Assembly: GCF_004216905.1 (NCBI RefSeq)
Contig: NZ_SGXJ01000001.1
Location: 2,232,001 to 2,296,000, forward strand
Source: Kribbella sp. VKM Ac-2569
GTDB lineage: Bacteria > Actinomycetota > Actinomycetes > Propionibacteriales > Kribbellaceae
DNA: 64,000 bases
Reading direction: 5' to 3'
Part shown: positions 42,247-51,223 of the stretch, in pieces
How the letters are laid out: every line of letters starts with the position of its first letter
Numbering within the stretch: the first letter of the stretch is position 1
Notes under the pieces: generated by a model
What the model saw: the letters and a program-made list of their open reading frames with translations, nothing else
What the model was told of the DNA's origin: nothing
Databases searched by the model: none
Position numbers and translations under genes: made by a program

Positions 42247-44561
42247 ATCTTTTCCACTGGGGCGTACCGGAGCAGGAGTCGTTTCACGCCCTCGGAGCCG
42301 AAATCTATGTCGGCCTGGGCCTGCTGGCCCTCTCCGCGGACCACCACGACGGTGCCCATCCCGAAGCTGTCGTGCACGACCCGGTCGCCCGGGTTCAGGC
42401 TGATCACTGGTTTGTCGGACGCTGTCCTGCGGGCCGGCTCGTAGCGGCTCGGGATCCCACTACCGCGGGTCGTCCCGGTGCCGGACCACCTGGTGATCGC
42501 GGACTCGTCGCGACGCCAGTCGAGCAGCTCGGCGGGGAGCTCCTCCAGGAACCGGGACGGCGGGTTGTGCTGGGGAGCGCCGTACGCCGAACGCACGGCG
42601 GCCCGGGAGAGCGCCAGCCGCTGCCGGGCCCGCGTGATCCCGACGTACGCGAGCCGGCGCTCTTCCTCGAGCTCCTTCAGATCCGTGAGCGACCGGGAGT
42701 GCGGGAAGACGCCGTCCTCCATGCCGGTCAGGAACACCACCGGGAACTCCAGGCCCTTCGCGGTATGCAAGGTCATCAGCGTGACCACGCCGCCGTCGTC
42801 GGCCGCGTCCGGGATCTGGTCGGCGTCGGCGACCAGCGCGACCCGCTCCAGGAAGGCCTGCAGGTCGGCGGCCTCGCCGGCGGCGGTCCGCTCCTCGACG
42901 AACTCGCGTGCCACCGAGATGAACTCGTCCAGGTTCTCCAGGCGGGTCTCGTCCTGCGGGTCCGGGGACTTCTGCAGCGTCTCGTAGTACCCGGAGCGGT
43001 GCAGGGCGACGTCGAGGATGTCGTCCGGCGGGGCTCCCGAGTCGACCATCGCGGTCAGCTCGTCGAGGATGTCGACGAACGCCTGGACGGCGTTCACCGA
43101 GCGCGACGCCATCGCCGGCGCATCCTCGGCCCGGCGCATCGCCTGCGCGAACGAGATCCGGTCCCGCTGGGCGAGCGCCTCGATCGCGGCCTCGGCCCGG
43201 TCGCCGATCCCGCGCTTCGGCTCGTTCATGATCCGGCGCAGCGAGACGGTGTCCTCCGGGTTCACCAGAACGCGCAGGTACGCGAGCGCGTCGCGGACCT
43301 CCTTGCGCTCGTAGAACCGGACGCCGCCGACCACCTTGTACGGATGGCCGGTCCGGATGAAGACTTCCTCGAACACCCGGGACTGTGCGTTGGTCCGGTA
43401 GAACACCGCGACGTCGGACGGTTTCACGCTGTCGGCGTCGGCCAGCCGGTCGATCTCGTCGGCGACGAACTGCGCCTCGTCGTGCTCGTTGTCCGCGACG
43501 TACACCGCGATCTGCTCGCCCTGGCCCTGGTCGGACCAGAGGTTCTTCGCCTTGCGGCCCTCGTTCCGGCTGATCACCGCGTTGGCCGCGGTCAGGATGG
43601 TCTGGGTGGAGCGGTAGTTCTGCTCCAGCAGGATCGTCTCGGCGCCGGCGAAGTCCTCCTCGAAGGCGAGGATGTTACGGATGGTCGCCCCGCGGAACGC
43701 GTAGATCGACTGGTCGGAGTCGCCCACCACCATCAGCTCGGCGGGCGGTGCCGTCGGATCGTTGCCGGCGGGGGCGTCCTCACCGCAGAGCTCGCGGATC
43801 AGCGTGTACTGCGCGTGGTTCGTGTCCTGGTACTCGTCGACGAGCACGTGGCGGAAACGGCGCCGGTAGTACTCACGGACCTCGGGGAAGGCCTGCAGCA
43901 GGTTGACCGTGGTCATCAGCAGGTCGTCGAAGTCGAGGGCGTTCGCCTGGGCGAGCCGCTCCTGGTAGATCCGGTAGCACTCGGCGTACGTCTCCTCGAG
44001 ATGGTTCTCCGCCTTCGCGGCCGAGGTCTCGTGGTCGATCAGCTCGTTCTTCTGGGTGCTGATCCAGTTCAGCACGGCGCGCGGGTTGTACCGCTTGACG
44101 TCCAGGTCGAGCTCGCGGCAGACCAGCGTCATCAGCCGGCGCGAGTCGGTGTCGTCGTAGATCGAGAACGTCGAGTTGATCCCGAACCGCTTGATGTCGC
44201 GGCGGAGGATCCGAACGCAAGAGGAGTGGAACGTCGAGACCCACATCAGCTTCGCCCGCGGGCCGACCAGGTCCACCACCCGCTCGCGCATCTCCGCGGC
44301 GGCTTTGTTGGTGAACGTGATGGCCAGGATCGAGCCGGGGTGCGCGTCGCGGGCCGCCAGCAGGTAGGCGATCCGGCGGGTCAGCACCCGCGTCTTCCCC
44401 GACCCCGCACCGGCCACCACCAGCAGCGGTTTGCCGGCGTGCACCACGGCGGCGCGCTGCTGCGGGTTCAGTCCCTCGAGCAGCGCATCCGGGTCGGCCC
44501 GAGACGTCTTCGACTCCTCCAGCGGCACCGGGAGCTCATCAGGCGAAAACAGCGTAGTCAT
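42243..44561 (-). CDS. pcrA: ATP-dependent DNA helicase PcrA/UvrD
   Basis: A 772-residue superfamily 1A helicase used in nucleotide-excision and mismatch repair and in removing RecA or stalled polymerase. Motifs in order: the Q motif LNPQQRAAVVH, Walker A VAGAGSGKTRVL (about 49-60), AITFTNKAAAEMRERV, LVDEYQDTNHAQY (Walker B), LEQNYRSTQTIL, VTLMTLHTAKGLEFPVVFLTG and VGITRARQRLALSRA. The C-terminal tail includes the short Tudor-like PGDRVVHDSFGMGTVVVV, as in PcrA. ATG 44561 begins MTTLFSPDELP; GTG 44564 is the alternative. The glycosyltransferase gene overlaps its stop. Confidence 0.97.
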   Translation of the reverse strand: MTTLFSPDELPVPLEESKTSRADPDALLEGLNPQQRAAVVHAGKPLLVVAGAGSGKTRVLTRRIAYLLAARDAHPGSILAITFTNKAAAEMRERVVDLVGPRAKLMWVSTFHSSCVRILRRDIKRFGINSTFSIYDDTDSRRLMTLVCRELDLDVKRYNPRAVLNWISTQKNELIDHETSAAKAENHLEETYAECYRIYQERLAQANALDFDDLLMTTVNLLQAFPEVREYYRRRFRHVLVDEYQDTNHAQYTLIRELCGEDAPAGNDPTAPPAELMVVGDSDQSIYAFRGATIRNILAFEEDFAGAETILLEQNYRSTQTILTAANAVISRNEGRKAKNLWSDQGQGEQIAVYVADNEHDEAQFVADEIDRLADADSVKPSDVAVFYRTNAQSRVFEEVFIRTGHPYKVVGGVRFYERKEVRDALAYLRVLVNPEDTVSLRRIMNEPKRGIGDRAEAAIEALAQRDRISFAQAMRRAEDAPAMASRSVNAVQAFVDILDELTAMVDSGAPPDDILDVALHRSGYYETLQKSPDPQDETRLENLDEFISVAREFVEERTAAGEAADLQAFLERVALVADADQIPDAADDGGVVTLMTLHTAKGLEFPVVFLTGMEDGVFPHSRSLTDLKELEEERRLAYVGITRARQRLALSRAAVRSAYGAPQHNPPSRFLEELPAELLDWRRDESAITRWSGTGTTRGSGIPSRYEPARRTASDKPVISLNPGDRVVHDSFGMGTVVVVRGEGQQAQADIDFGSEGVKRLLLRYAPVEKI

Positions 44562-44643
44562 CACTGAACACCTTAGGCGCTCCCCCAGACACTTTCCGAA
44601 AACGGGTTCGAACCGCGCGTCCGGGACTGCGAGGATCAGCCTC

Positions 44644-45513
44644 ATGGATGCCTCCGAGCTGCGGTACGACGACCTGGTGGACCGGGTCGAAGTCCTCTAC
44701 TACGACCACCGCTACCGGGCCGCCGCGGACCTGGTGGACGCGGAGAGCGACGGGCTTGAGCCGTGGGCCGCCGAACTCGCCCACCTGAAGGCCTGCCTGC
44801 TGGGCGCGGACGGTGACGCCGACGGGGCGATGCGGGTGTTGCAGGACGCGAGTACGGCGGGTGCGTGGTGGCGGTCGGCGATCCTGGTGGATGACGACTT
44901 GGAGGCTTTGCAGGACCGCGCGGAGTTCGCTGAGCTGATCAAGGTGTCGGAGGCGCGGGTTGCTGACGAACCAGTCCCTCCGTTGGTCGTCCTACCCGAC
45001 GGGGAGCCGGTTGGGGTGGTGGTGGCGCTTCACGGGGCGGGGCAGCGCGTGGGGCATGCCCGGCGGGATTGGGGTGGGGTGGTGGAGCTCGGGTATGCCT
45101 TGGCCTGTGTGCAGTCGTCGTACCGGATGTCGCCGATGTATCGCACCTGGCCCGACCCCGAGCAAGCACGCGCAGACATCGCCCGTGCGCTCGCCGAGGT
45201 CGCAGGCCTGCCGCTGATCGCGGCGGGGTTCTCGGCGGGTGGGCGAGTGGCGCTTGACTGGGCGCTCACCGGGCGGCCGACGGCTGTTGCCGGTGTGGTC
45301 GCGTTGGCGCCTGCGTTGCGGGAGCTTCCGGCGTACGCCGACGGGAAGTTGTCGCCGGCAACGATCTGGATCGGGACCGACGACGATCTGCTCGAGGTCG
45401 TGGACGGTGCGGCCTCGAAGCTCACCGGGTTCGGATGCAATATCGAGCGACTGCCGGGACTCGGTCACACGTTTCCGGCCGGCTTCGACGAGTTGTTGGC
45501 CGGCGTTCTCTAG
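44644..45513 (+). CDS. Alpha/beta-hydrolase with N-terminal helical domain
   Basis: A 289-residue protein. Residues 1 to about 110 are helical and TPR-like (DDLVDRVEVLYYDHRYRAAADLV). The C-terminal ~170 residues form a phospholipase/carboxylesterase-like hydrolase: VGVVVALHGAGQR, nucleophile elbow IAAGFSAGGRVAL, acid in IWIGTDDDLLEVV, and LPGLGHTFP with the final histidine. It is predicted cytoplasmic. ATG 44644 has no strong ribosome binding site. Divergent from pcrA. Substrate unknown. Confidence 0.82.
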   Translation: MDASELRYDDLVDRVEVLYYDHRYRAAADLVDAESDGLEPWAAELAHLKACLLGADGDADGAMRVLQDASTAGAWWRSAILVDDDLEALQDRAEFAELIKVSEARVADEPVPPLVVLPDGEPVGVVVALHGAGQRVGHARRDWGGVVELGYALACVQSSYRMSPMYRTWPDPEQARADIARALAEVAGLPLIAAGFSAGGRVALDWALTGRPTAVAGVVALAPALRELPAYADGKLSPATIWIGTDDDLLEVVDGAASKLTGFGCNIERLPGLGHTFPAGFDELLAGVL

Positions 45514-45866
45514 GACTGCTGGCGGGTCAGGTGGAGGACCACCGGAGTGCTGGCGCCGAGCCAGTGCATCTTGGCGTTGTGGTCGTCGTACGACGTGATG
45601 CGTAGGCCGGGGACGCCTTCGATCGTGCCCTCGTAGTCCTTTGCGGCCAGGTGGGCGACGACGTCGGCGAGTTCCGGGCCGTCCATCCACTCGATACGGG
45701 CGAGGTCGGGGCGCGCCTGCCACATGTCGACCCAGGCGGCGGGATCCTCGCTGAACAGCGTCGTACGCAGGATCATCGACACCGCGCCGAGCAGCGTCGC
45801 GGCCGGGGTGGCGGTCAGTTCCAGGAGGGTGCGCTCCTGCTCGGACAGGTCGTCGGTCAAAATCAC
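45510..45866 (-). CDS. Hypothetical small protein
   Basis: A 118-residue acidic protein with a helical N-terminus (SEQERTLLELTATPAATLLGAVSMIL) and a mixed C-terminal part (GTIEGVPGLRITSYDDHNAKMHWLG). There is no signal peptide or known motif. GTG 45866 lacks a ribosome binding site. It lies convergent with the preceding hydrolase (stops overlap) and divergent from the ClpP pair. The composition looks coding, but I do not recognise the family. Confidence 0.6.
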   Translation of the reverse strand: MILTDDLSEQERTLLELTATPAATLLGAVSMILRTTLFSEDPAAWVDMWQARPDLARIEWMDGPELADVVAHLAAKDYEGTIEGVPGLRITSYDDHNAKMHWLGASTPVVLHLTRQQS

Positions 45867-45963
45867 CCGGAGGAGACTGCCACAGGAACGGCTTTGCTGT
45901 GGGCAGACTTGCCGTCAGCAGAAAAGCTGGGATCGTGCCGTTCGCCCGGTCAGTGTGGATGAC

Positions 45964-46560
45964 ATGGCAGAAGACATGAAACCGCCGCTGTTCAACGAGT
46001 CCGCCCGGCAGCGGCTGCTCGGGCAGCGGATCGTCGTACTGGACGGAACCCTCGACGACGACAACGGGACCTTGCTGGCCACCCAGATCCTCACGCTGGC
46101 GGCCGAGGACCCGGACACCGACATCGCGTTCTGGATCCACTCGCTCGGCGGTTCGGTGCCGTCGATGCTGGCGATCCGGGACGTGATGCGGCTGGTGCCG
46201 TGCGACGTGTCGACGCTGGCGATCGGGCTGGCCTGCAGCGCGGGGCAGTTCCTGCTGTCGGCCGGTACGCCGGGGAAGCGCTACGCGTTGCGGCACGCCC
46301 GCGTCCTGATGCACCAGGGCTCGGCCGGCATCGGCGGATCCGCCGTCGAGATCGAGATCCAGGCCAACGACCTGCGGCACATCCGCGACACCGTACTCGG
46401 GCTGATCGCCGAGGACACCGGGCAGCCGTTCGACATCGTGCACGAGGACTCGCTGCACGACCACTGGTACACCGCCGACCAGGCCCGCGAGTACGGCTTC
46501 ATCGACCACATCGTCGAGTCCTTCGACCAGGTCATGCCCAGGAAGGCGGCAGCAGCATGA
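45964..46560 (+). CDS. ClpP-family protease subunit, first of tandem pair
   Basis: A 198-residue ClpP. Catalytic residues are Ser92 (GLACSAGQFLLSAG), His117 (RVLMHQGSAG) and probably Asp162. The substrate-binding strand reads IAFWIHSLGGSVPSMLAI, and the handle and head helices are present. The sequence is divergent from housekeeping ClpP, like the ClpP3/ClpP4 types of Streptomyces. ATG 45964 begins MAEDMKPPLF; GTG 45955 is an alternative. The stop overlaps the second subunit (ATGA), so a mixed tetradecamer is likely. It needs a Clp ATPase encoded elsewhere. A GGCAGA half-site lies at 45902. Confidence 0.9.
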   Translation: MAEDMKPPLFNESARQRLLGQRIVVLDGTLDDDNGTLLATQILTLAAEDPDTDIAFWIHSLGGSVPSMLAIRDVMRLVPCDVSTLAIGLACSAGQFLLSAGTPGKRYALRHARVLMHQGSAGIGGSAVEIEIQANDLRHIRDTVLGLIAEDTGQPFDIVHEDSLHDHWYTADQAREYGFIDHIVESFDQVMPRKAAAA

Positions 46561-47165
46561 GCAGCTACACGATCCCGAACGTGATCGCCCAGCATCCCCG
46601 CGGCGAGCGGATCATGGACGTCTACTCGCACCTGCTGACCGAGCGCGTGATCTACCTCGGCACGGGGATCGACTCCGGCGTCGCGAACGCGATCATCGCG
46701 CAGCTGCTGCACCTGGAGACGGACAATCCCGAGGCGGAGATCAACCTCTACATCAACTGCGAGGGCGGCGACATGTCCGCGATGCTCGCGATCTACGACA
46801 CGATGCAGTACATCCAGTCGCCGGTCGCGACGTACGGCGTCGGGCAGGCGATCTCCGCCGGCGCGGTGCTGCTCGCGGCCGGTACGGCGGGGCGTCGTGC
46901 GCTCCTGCCGCACGCGCGCGTCGTACTGCACCAGCCGGCCGGCCGTGGGCAGGGCACGATCCCGGACCTGATCCTGCAGGCCGACGAAGTGGTGCGAGTC
47001 CGCGCACAGGTCGAGGAGATCCTGGCTCGGCACACCGGCCAGTCCATCGAGCGGTTGCGGCACGACACCGATCGCGACCACGTGCTGACCGCGGCCGGCG
47101 CCAAGGAGTACGGCATCGTCGACCACGTGATCAGCGAGCGGACGGCGGTTCCGGTCCTCACCTAG
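46557..47165 (+). CDS. ClpP-family protease subunit, second of tandem pair
   Basis: A 202-residue ClpP with Ser100 (VGQAISAGAVLLAAG), His125 (RVVLHQPAGRG) and Asp170 (RLRHDTDRDHVL). INLYINCEGGDMSAMLAIYDTM is the substrate-channel strand and EEILARHTGQSIERL the handle helix. Both subunits keep full triads, so neither looks inactive. It is coupled to the upstream gene by a four-base overlap. The stop overlaps that of the convergent serine hydrolase. Confidence 0.92.
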   Translation: MSSYTIPNVIAQHPRGERIMDVYSHLLTERVIYLGTGIDSGVANAIIAQLLHLETDNPEAEINLYINCEGGDMSAMLAIYDTMQYIQSPVATYGVGQAISAGAVLLAAGTAGRRALLPHARVVLHQPAGRGQGTIPDLILQADEVVRVRAQVEEILARHTGQSIERLRHDTDRDHVLTAAGAKEYGIVDHVISERTAVPVLT

Positions 47166-48232
47166 TCGGCGGCTGCGAGCACCTTGTCGGCGACGGCAGC
47201 GTGGTGCAGGAGGTCGGGCTGCGGACGGCCGACCCGGTTGGTCAGGTACGCGTACGCGATCTGACGATCCGGGTCGGCCCACCCGATACAGCAGTTGCTT
47301 CCGTTGTGGCCGAACGCCCGCGGGCTGCTCAGTGACCCCAAGGACGACACGGCACCCTCCATCCACCGCGGGCCGCCGAGCTGGAAGCCCTGAGACCACC
47401 GGACCGGTGCCCGCGCCACCGGGTCGTACTCGCCCTCGCTGGTCGGCTCGAGCGCGGTCGCGAGCGACTCCGGCCGCAGCAGCCGCCCCTCGAGCAACGC
47501 CTGATAGAGCTCGGCCAGGTCGCGTGCGGTCGTCGAGATCCCGGCAGCGGGTACGACGGCCTCGCGCGTACTGCGGCGGTTCACGACGGACTGGATGAAC
47601 GGCCCGATCGGACCGGACGCCCGGATCGGCACGTGCCGGTCCCAGAGCTCGTCGGGCAGGCCGAGGTACGTGTCCGCGACGCCGAGCGGTTCGAGGACGG
47701 TACGTCGTACCAGCTCGTCGATCGGCGTCCCGCTGCAGCGCCGTACGACCTCCCCGAGGATGAACCCGAACGCCAGCGGGCTGTACGCGACGGTCCCGAT
47801 CGGCCACCGCGGCTTGGCCTCCTCGATCCGGCGCAGCGCACGGTCCCAGTCGGTCATCGCACGGACCTCGCCGACGTACGAGCCCGCGTTCGAGACGCCG
47901 GACCGGTGCCGCAGGACCTCGCGGACGGTGATCTCACGTTTGCCGTTGCGCGCGAACTCCGGCCAGTACGCCGCGATCGCGTCGTCGAGATGCAGCCGCC
48001 TGGATTCGACCAGTTGATGGACCACGATCGCGAGGTACGGCTTGCTTGCGGAGAAGAGCCAGAACAACGCGTTCGGTGAGCACCCGAAGGAGCGGTCGAC
48101 CACCGTCCGGCCGCCCCGGACGACGCACAACTGCGCGACCCCTCCCCGTGCCTCGATCAGACCGATCGCCTCCGCGAGACGGTCGTGGTCGAAGCCGGCG
48201 TCCTGGGGGTCGCAGACCCCACCGAACTCCAT
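47162..48232 (-). CDS. Serine hydrolase, beta-lactamase class C/EstB type
   Basis: A 356-residue penicillin-binding-fold hydrolase. The nucleophile motif SxxK is Ser61-Ala-Ser-Lys64 (WLFSASKPYLA). The tyrosine motif is Tyr150 in TVAYSPLAFG (YSP where YxN is usual), and the third motif is probably AFGHNGSNCC (HxG). This combination fits EstB-type esterases or D-aminopeptidase relatives better than true beta-lactamases. No signal peptide, so it is cytoplasmic. ATG 48232 begins MEFGGVCDPQ. Confidence 0.87.
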   Translation of the reverse strand: MEFGGVCDPQDAGFDHDRLAEAIGLIEARGGVAQLCVVRGGRTVVDRSFGCSPNALFWLFSASKPYLAIVVHQLVESRRLHLDDAIAAYWPEFARNGKREITVREVLRHRSGVSNAGSYVGEVRAMTDWDRALRRIEEAKPRWPIGTVAYSPLAFGFILGEVVRRCSGTPIDELVRRTVLEPLGVADTYLGLPDELWDRHVPIRASGPIGPFIQSVVNRRSTREAVVPAAGISTTARDLAELYQALLEGRLLRPESLATALEPTSEGEYDPVARAPVRWSQGFQLGGPRWMEGAVSSLGSLSSPRAFGHNGSNCCIGWADPDRQIAYAYLTNRVGRPQPDLLHHAAVADKVLAAAD

Positions 48233-48275
48233 AGGTTCAACTGTGCCTGCCTGGGCAAACGGCTAGGGTCTGGCT

Positions 48276-49001
48276 GTGAGCGTGCCCGAGGCGAATCCGC
48301 GACCAGATGACGAGATCGAGCGGATTCTGGTGGTCGTCGCGCACCCGGACGACATCGACTTCGGCGGCGCCGGCACGGTCGCGCTGTGGACCAAGGCCGG
48401 TATCGAGGTCCAGTACTGCATCGTCACCGACGGGCAGGCCGGTGGTTTCGAACCGGATCGGGACCGCGCCGAGATTCCCGCCGTACGTCGGGCCGAGCAG
48501 ACAGCTGCCGCGCAACACGTCGGGGTCCGCGACCTGCACTTCCTCGGGTACGAGGACGGATCTGTCGAGCCGACCGCAGAGCTCGTCCGCGACATCAGCC
48601 AGGTGATCCGCAAGGTGCGCCCGCAGCGGCTGCTCACGCAGTCGCCCGAGCGCTCGTGGCACCGCCTGCAGGTCTCCCACCCCGACCACCTGGCCGCCGC
48701 GGAGGCAACGGTCCGGGCGTTCTACCCGGCCGCCGGGAACCCGTACGCGTACCCGGACCTGACCGAGGAGGCGTGGGAGGTCGGCGAGCTGTGGATGATG
48801 GACCACCCGGTCGCGAACCACTACGTCGATATCACCGACACCTTCGACCAGAAGCTGGCGGCACTGATGTCACACACCAGCCAGCACCGCGACCCGGACG
48901 GCCTCCGCACCGGCATCCGCCGCAACTTCGCCGCCGTCGCCACGGCCGCGGGCTACCCTGCCAACCACTACGCGGAAGCCTTCACCGTCGTCCGCGTCTA
49001 A
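48276..49001 (+). CDS. PIG-L/LmbE family deacetylase
   Basis: A 241-residue zinc-dependent N-acyl-glucosamine deacetylase-fold protein. The metal motif is VVVAHPDDIDFGGAGT (His23, Asp26), followed by YCIVTDGQAGG, RRAEQTAAAQHVGV, LHFLGYEDGSV and SHPDHLAAAEATV with the third ligand. Relatives act on mycothiol precursors (MshB), mycothiol conjugates (Mca) or glycopeptides. The sequence alone does not distinguish these, and this one is rather short for MshB. GTG 48276 follows the divergent serine hydrolase by 43 bases. Confidence 0.88.
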   Translation: MSVPEANPRPDDEIERILVVVAHPDDIDFGGAGTVALWTKAGIEVQYCIVTDGQAGGFEPDRDRAEIPAVRRAEQTAAAQHVGVRDLHFLGYEDGSVEPTAELVRDISQVIRKVRPQRLLTQSPERSWHRLQVSHPDHLAAAEATVRAFYPAAGNPYAYPDLTEEAWEVGELWMMDHPVANHYVDITDTFDQKLAALMSHTSQHRDPDGLRTGIRRNFAAVATAAGYPANHYAEAFTVVRV

Positions 49002-49041
49002 TCGGTTTGCCTGCGGGCGGTACGACGTACAGGGTGCAGCC

Positions 49042-49776
49042 ATGACGATTTCTTACGACGTGACCGGGGACGGCCCGGATCTGCTGCTCGTGCACGCGGG
49101 CGTGGCCGACGCCCGGATGTGGGCCCGGCAGGTGGAAGAGCTGAAGTCGAGCCATCGGGTGATCACGCTGGACCTACGCGGGTACGGCGAGACGCCGGTG
49201 GAGGCGGGTGCCAAGTACTCCGACGCGGGCGACGTCCTCGCGGTGCTCGACGCGGTCGGGTCCAGTGCGGTGATCGCGGTCGGGGCCTCGTACGGCGGGT
49301 ACGTCGTACAGCAGGCCGCGAGCCGGTCGCCCGAGCGGTTCGCCCGTCTCGTACTGCTCTGTGCGCCGACCGACAACGTGGAGCCGGACGACGAGCTCCG
49401 GGCGCTGTGGGGCGAGGAGAACAAGCTGCTGGAGGCCGGCGACGTCGACGGCGCGACCGACCTCACCGTGCGGCGCTGGATCGGTCCGGACGCCGACGAC
49501 GACGCCCGCGAGCTCCTGCGGGCGATGCAGAAACGCGCCTTCGACCTGCAGCTCGCCGCAGGCGACGACCTGGAGAACGAGGAGTACGCCGTCGAGCCCG
49601 AGAAGATCGGCGCGCCGGTGCGATTGATCACCGGCGCGCACGACTTCAAGTTCTTCACCGACAGCGCGGACTACCTGGCGGAACGGCTGCCGAACCCGGA
49701 GCGCATCCACCTCCCGTGGGCCGGCCACCTGCCAACCCTCGAGCGCCCCGCTGAGGCGTTAGGCCTGATCGGCTAG
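49042..49776 (+). CDS. Alpha/beta-hydrolase
   Basis: A 244-residue hydrolase. DLLLVHAGVADARMW contains the oxyanion region, the nucleophile elbow is AVGASYGGYVVQQAA, the acid is in LITGAHDFKFF, and the closing histidine is in PWAGHLPTLERP. It resembles the haloperoxidase/esterase branch. It lies 40 bases downstream of the deacetylase on the same strand and may be co-transcribed. Its 3' end overlaps the convergent peptidase gene by 18 bases. Substrate unknown. Confidence 0.88.
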   Translation: MTISYDVTGDGPDLLLVHAGVADARMWARQVEELKSSHRVITLDLRGYGETPVEAGAKYSDAGDVLAVLDAVGSSAVIAVGASYGGYVVQQAASRSPERFARLVLLCAPTDNVEPDDELRALWGEENKLLEAGDVDGATDLTVRRWIGPDADDDARELLRAMQKRAFDLQLAAGDDLENEEYAVEPEKIGAPVRLITGAHDFKFFTDSADYLAERLPNPERIHLPWAGHLPTLERPAEALGLIG

Positions 49777-51087
49777 CGCACCCATCGGGTCCCAGGCGGG
49801 GAGGACGATCGGGGCTTCGTCCAGGCGGGCCTGCAGGTCGGCCGGCAGCGCAGACCGGCGTACGGCGACCTCGAAGACGTGCTCGCCGAACCACGAGTCA
49901 TTCATGGTCCAGAAACCGCTGTCGGCCTTCTCGTCGCCCCAGCTGTTCTCGACCCGCCAGCGGCGCGGCTTGCCGTCCACCACGTCGACGCCGGTGAACA
50001 GCATCGCGTGCGTCATCAGCGTTTCGTGGTGCACGAGCCGCTCGGCCTTGTCCAGCGTGAACTCGGTGTCGTACACCGCGCCGTAGTCGTACAGCTTGGC
50101 GTCCCAGAAGCCGAGGTCGGAGTTCATCTGCTTGCCGACGTCGCAGCCGAACCAGACCGGCTCGCCGCCGACGATCGCGTCCTGGGTGAGCTGCTTGATC
50201 AGGTCGATCTCGACGTTCAGGTACACCACCGGCGGGGCGTCGATGACGTTGCCGAGGTAGTCCACGGTGAAGGTCCGGCCGACCGGGCTGGTCTCCCGCG
50301 GGTCGTGCACGAGACAGACGTACTCGTCGACCGGCAGCTGCACGTACGCCGCCGCGAACTCGGTCGGCGTGGTCCAGCCGTCGCGGTGGAAGCCCTTGTC
50401 GCTGTCCTTCCACTGCCACAGGAACTTCTGCGGCGGCGTACCGAGGTGGATGCTCAGCACCCGGTGCACGGTGGTCAGGATCTCCCGCTTACGGTCGCGG
50501 CGCGCGTCGTCGGTGTCGAGCGCCCGCAGGTCGCGCGCGCCTTGGCGAAGCAGCTTGCGGAGAGCGTCGTTCAGCTGCGCGGTCGCGGACGAACTCTCGG
50601 TCTCCGGCATCGCCGTCTTCGGCACCAGGCCGTGCTTGCGGACCACCGCGATGAACATGTTCCACTGGCCGCCGTCACCGATCGGGTCGGACAGCAGGTG
50701 CGCCACCGTCCGGTCGTCGGCGTCGCGGTCCGCGGTGTCGATGATCGCCTCGAGGAAGAAGTTCGAACGCTCGAACTTGTCCCAGAACAGCACGTAGTTC
50801 TGCGAGAACTCGAAGTCCTTGACCCCGAGCTTGTCGGCCGCGCCGGCGCGGAGCAGGTTCAGCCCCGCGAACAGCCAGCACCGACCGCTCTTCTTCTGAT
50901 TGGTGACCTTCCAGTCGTCCAGCAGATTGGACACCGAGTGATCCATGGACGTGACGACCTGGCGATCCAGGGCGATGCTGTTGACCGGCGTCTGCGTGAC
51001 GGCGTTCTGCATCACCCGGTACTGCGGGTTCGATGCGAACTCCTTCTCGAAGAGCGCGAGCTGATCGGCTGTGAGATTCCGCTCCAT
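49759..51087 (-). CDS. pepC: Aminopeptidase C / bleomycin hydrolase (C1B peptidase)
   Basis: A 442-residue papain-fold peptidase of the C1B family, which forms a self-compartmentalising hexamer in the cytoplasm and trims peptides. Catalytic residues are Cys70 (KKSGRCWLFAGLN), His360 (LMTHAMLFTGV) and Asn381 (VENSWGDE). The family opening TADQLALFEKEFASNP and the NYVLFWDKFERSNFFLE segment are present. The length is that of PepC. ATG 51087 begins MERNLTADQL. No signal peptide, as expected. Confidence 0.94.
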   Translation of the reverse strand: MERNLTADQLALFEKEFASNPQYRVMQNAVTQTPVNSIALDRQVVTSMDHSVSNLLDDWKVTNQKKSGRCWLFAGLNLLRAGAADKLGVKDFEFSQNYVLFWDKFERSNFFLEAIIDTADRDADDRTVAHLLSDPIGDGGQWNMFIAVVRKHGLVPKTAMPETESSSATAQLNDALRKLLRQGARDLRALDTDDARRDRKREILTTVHRVLSIHLGTPPQKFLWQWKDSDKGFHRDGWTTPTEFAAAYVQLPVDEYVCLVHDPRETSPVGRTFTVDYLGNVIDAPPVVYLNVEIDLIKQLTQDAIVGGEPVWFGCDVGKQMNSDLGFWDAKLYDYGAVYDTEFTLDKAERLVHHETLMTHAMLFTGVDVVDGKPRRWRVENSWGDEKADSGFWTMNDSWFGEHVFEVAVRRSALPADLQARLDEAPIVLPAWDPMGALADQA

Positions 51088-51191
51088 AAGAGTCGACGGT
51101 ATAACAGCCGCCAAGCCCGGACCGAAGGATCGGAGTGGCGAATCGATGCCCTGGCCGAAACACGCCACCGCTGAGACCTTGCGCTACGCTA

Positions 51192-51210
51192 GTTGAAAAC
51201 GACATTCAAC
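51192..51210 (+). promoter_or_regulatory. Zur-box-like palindrome upstream of S18 gene
   Basis: GTTGAAAACGACATTCAAC has perfect 6-bp ends (GTTGAA/TTCAAC) and the TGAAAA core of actinobacterial Zur sites. It lies directly before the ribosome binding site and 13 bases before the start codon, suited to zinc-dependent repression of a zinc-free ribosomal protein. Confidence 0.65.
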
Positions 51211-51223
51211 AAAGGAGGCCGTC

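Noticed and set aside
42372..44567. A 731-codon open frame opposite pcrA
   Set aside because: It is antisense to all helicase motifs of the minus-strand gene and has no recognisable domain.
47162..48232. A true class C beta-lactamase
   Set aside because: There is no signal peptide and the tyrosine motif is YSP, so an EstB-type esterase or peptidase is more likely.
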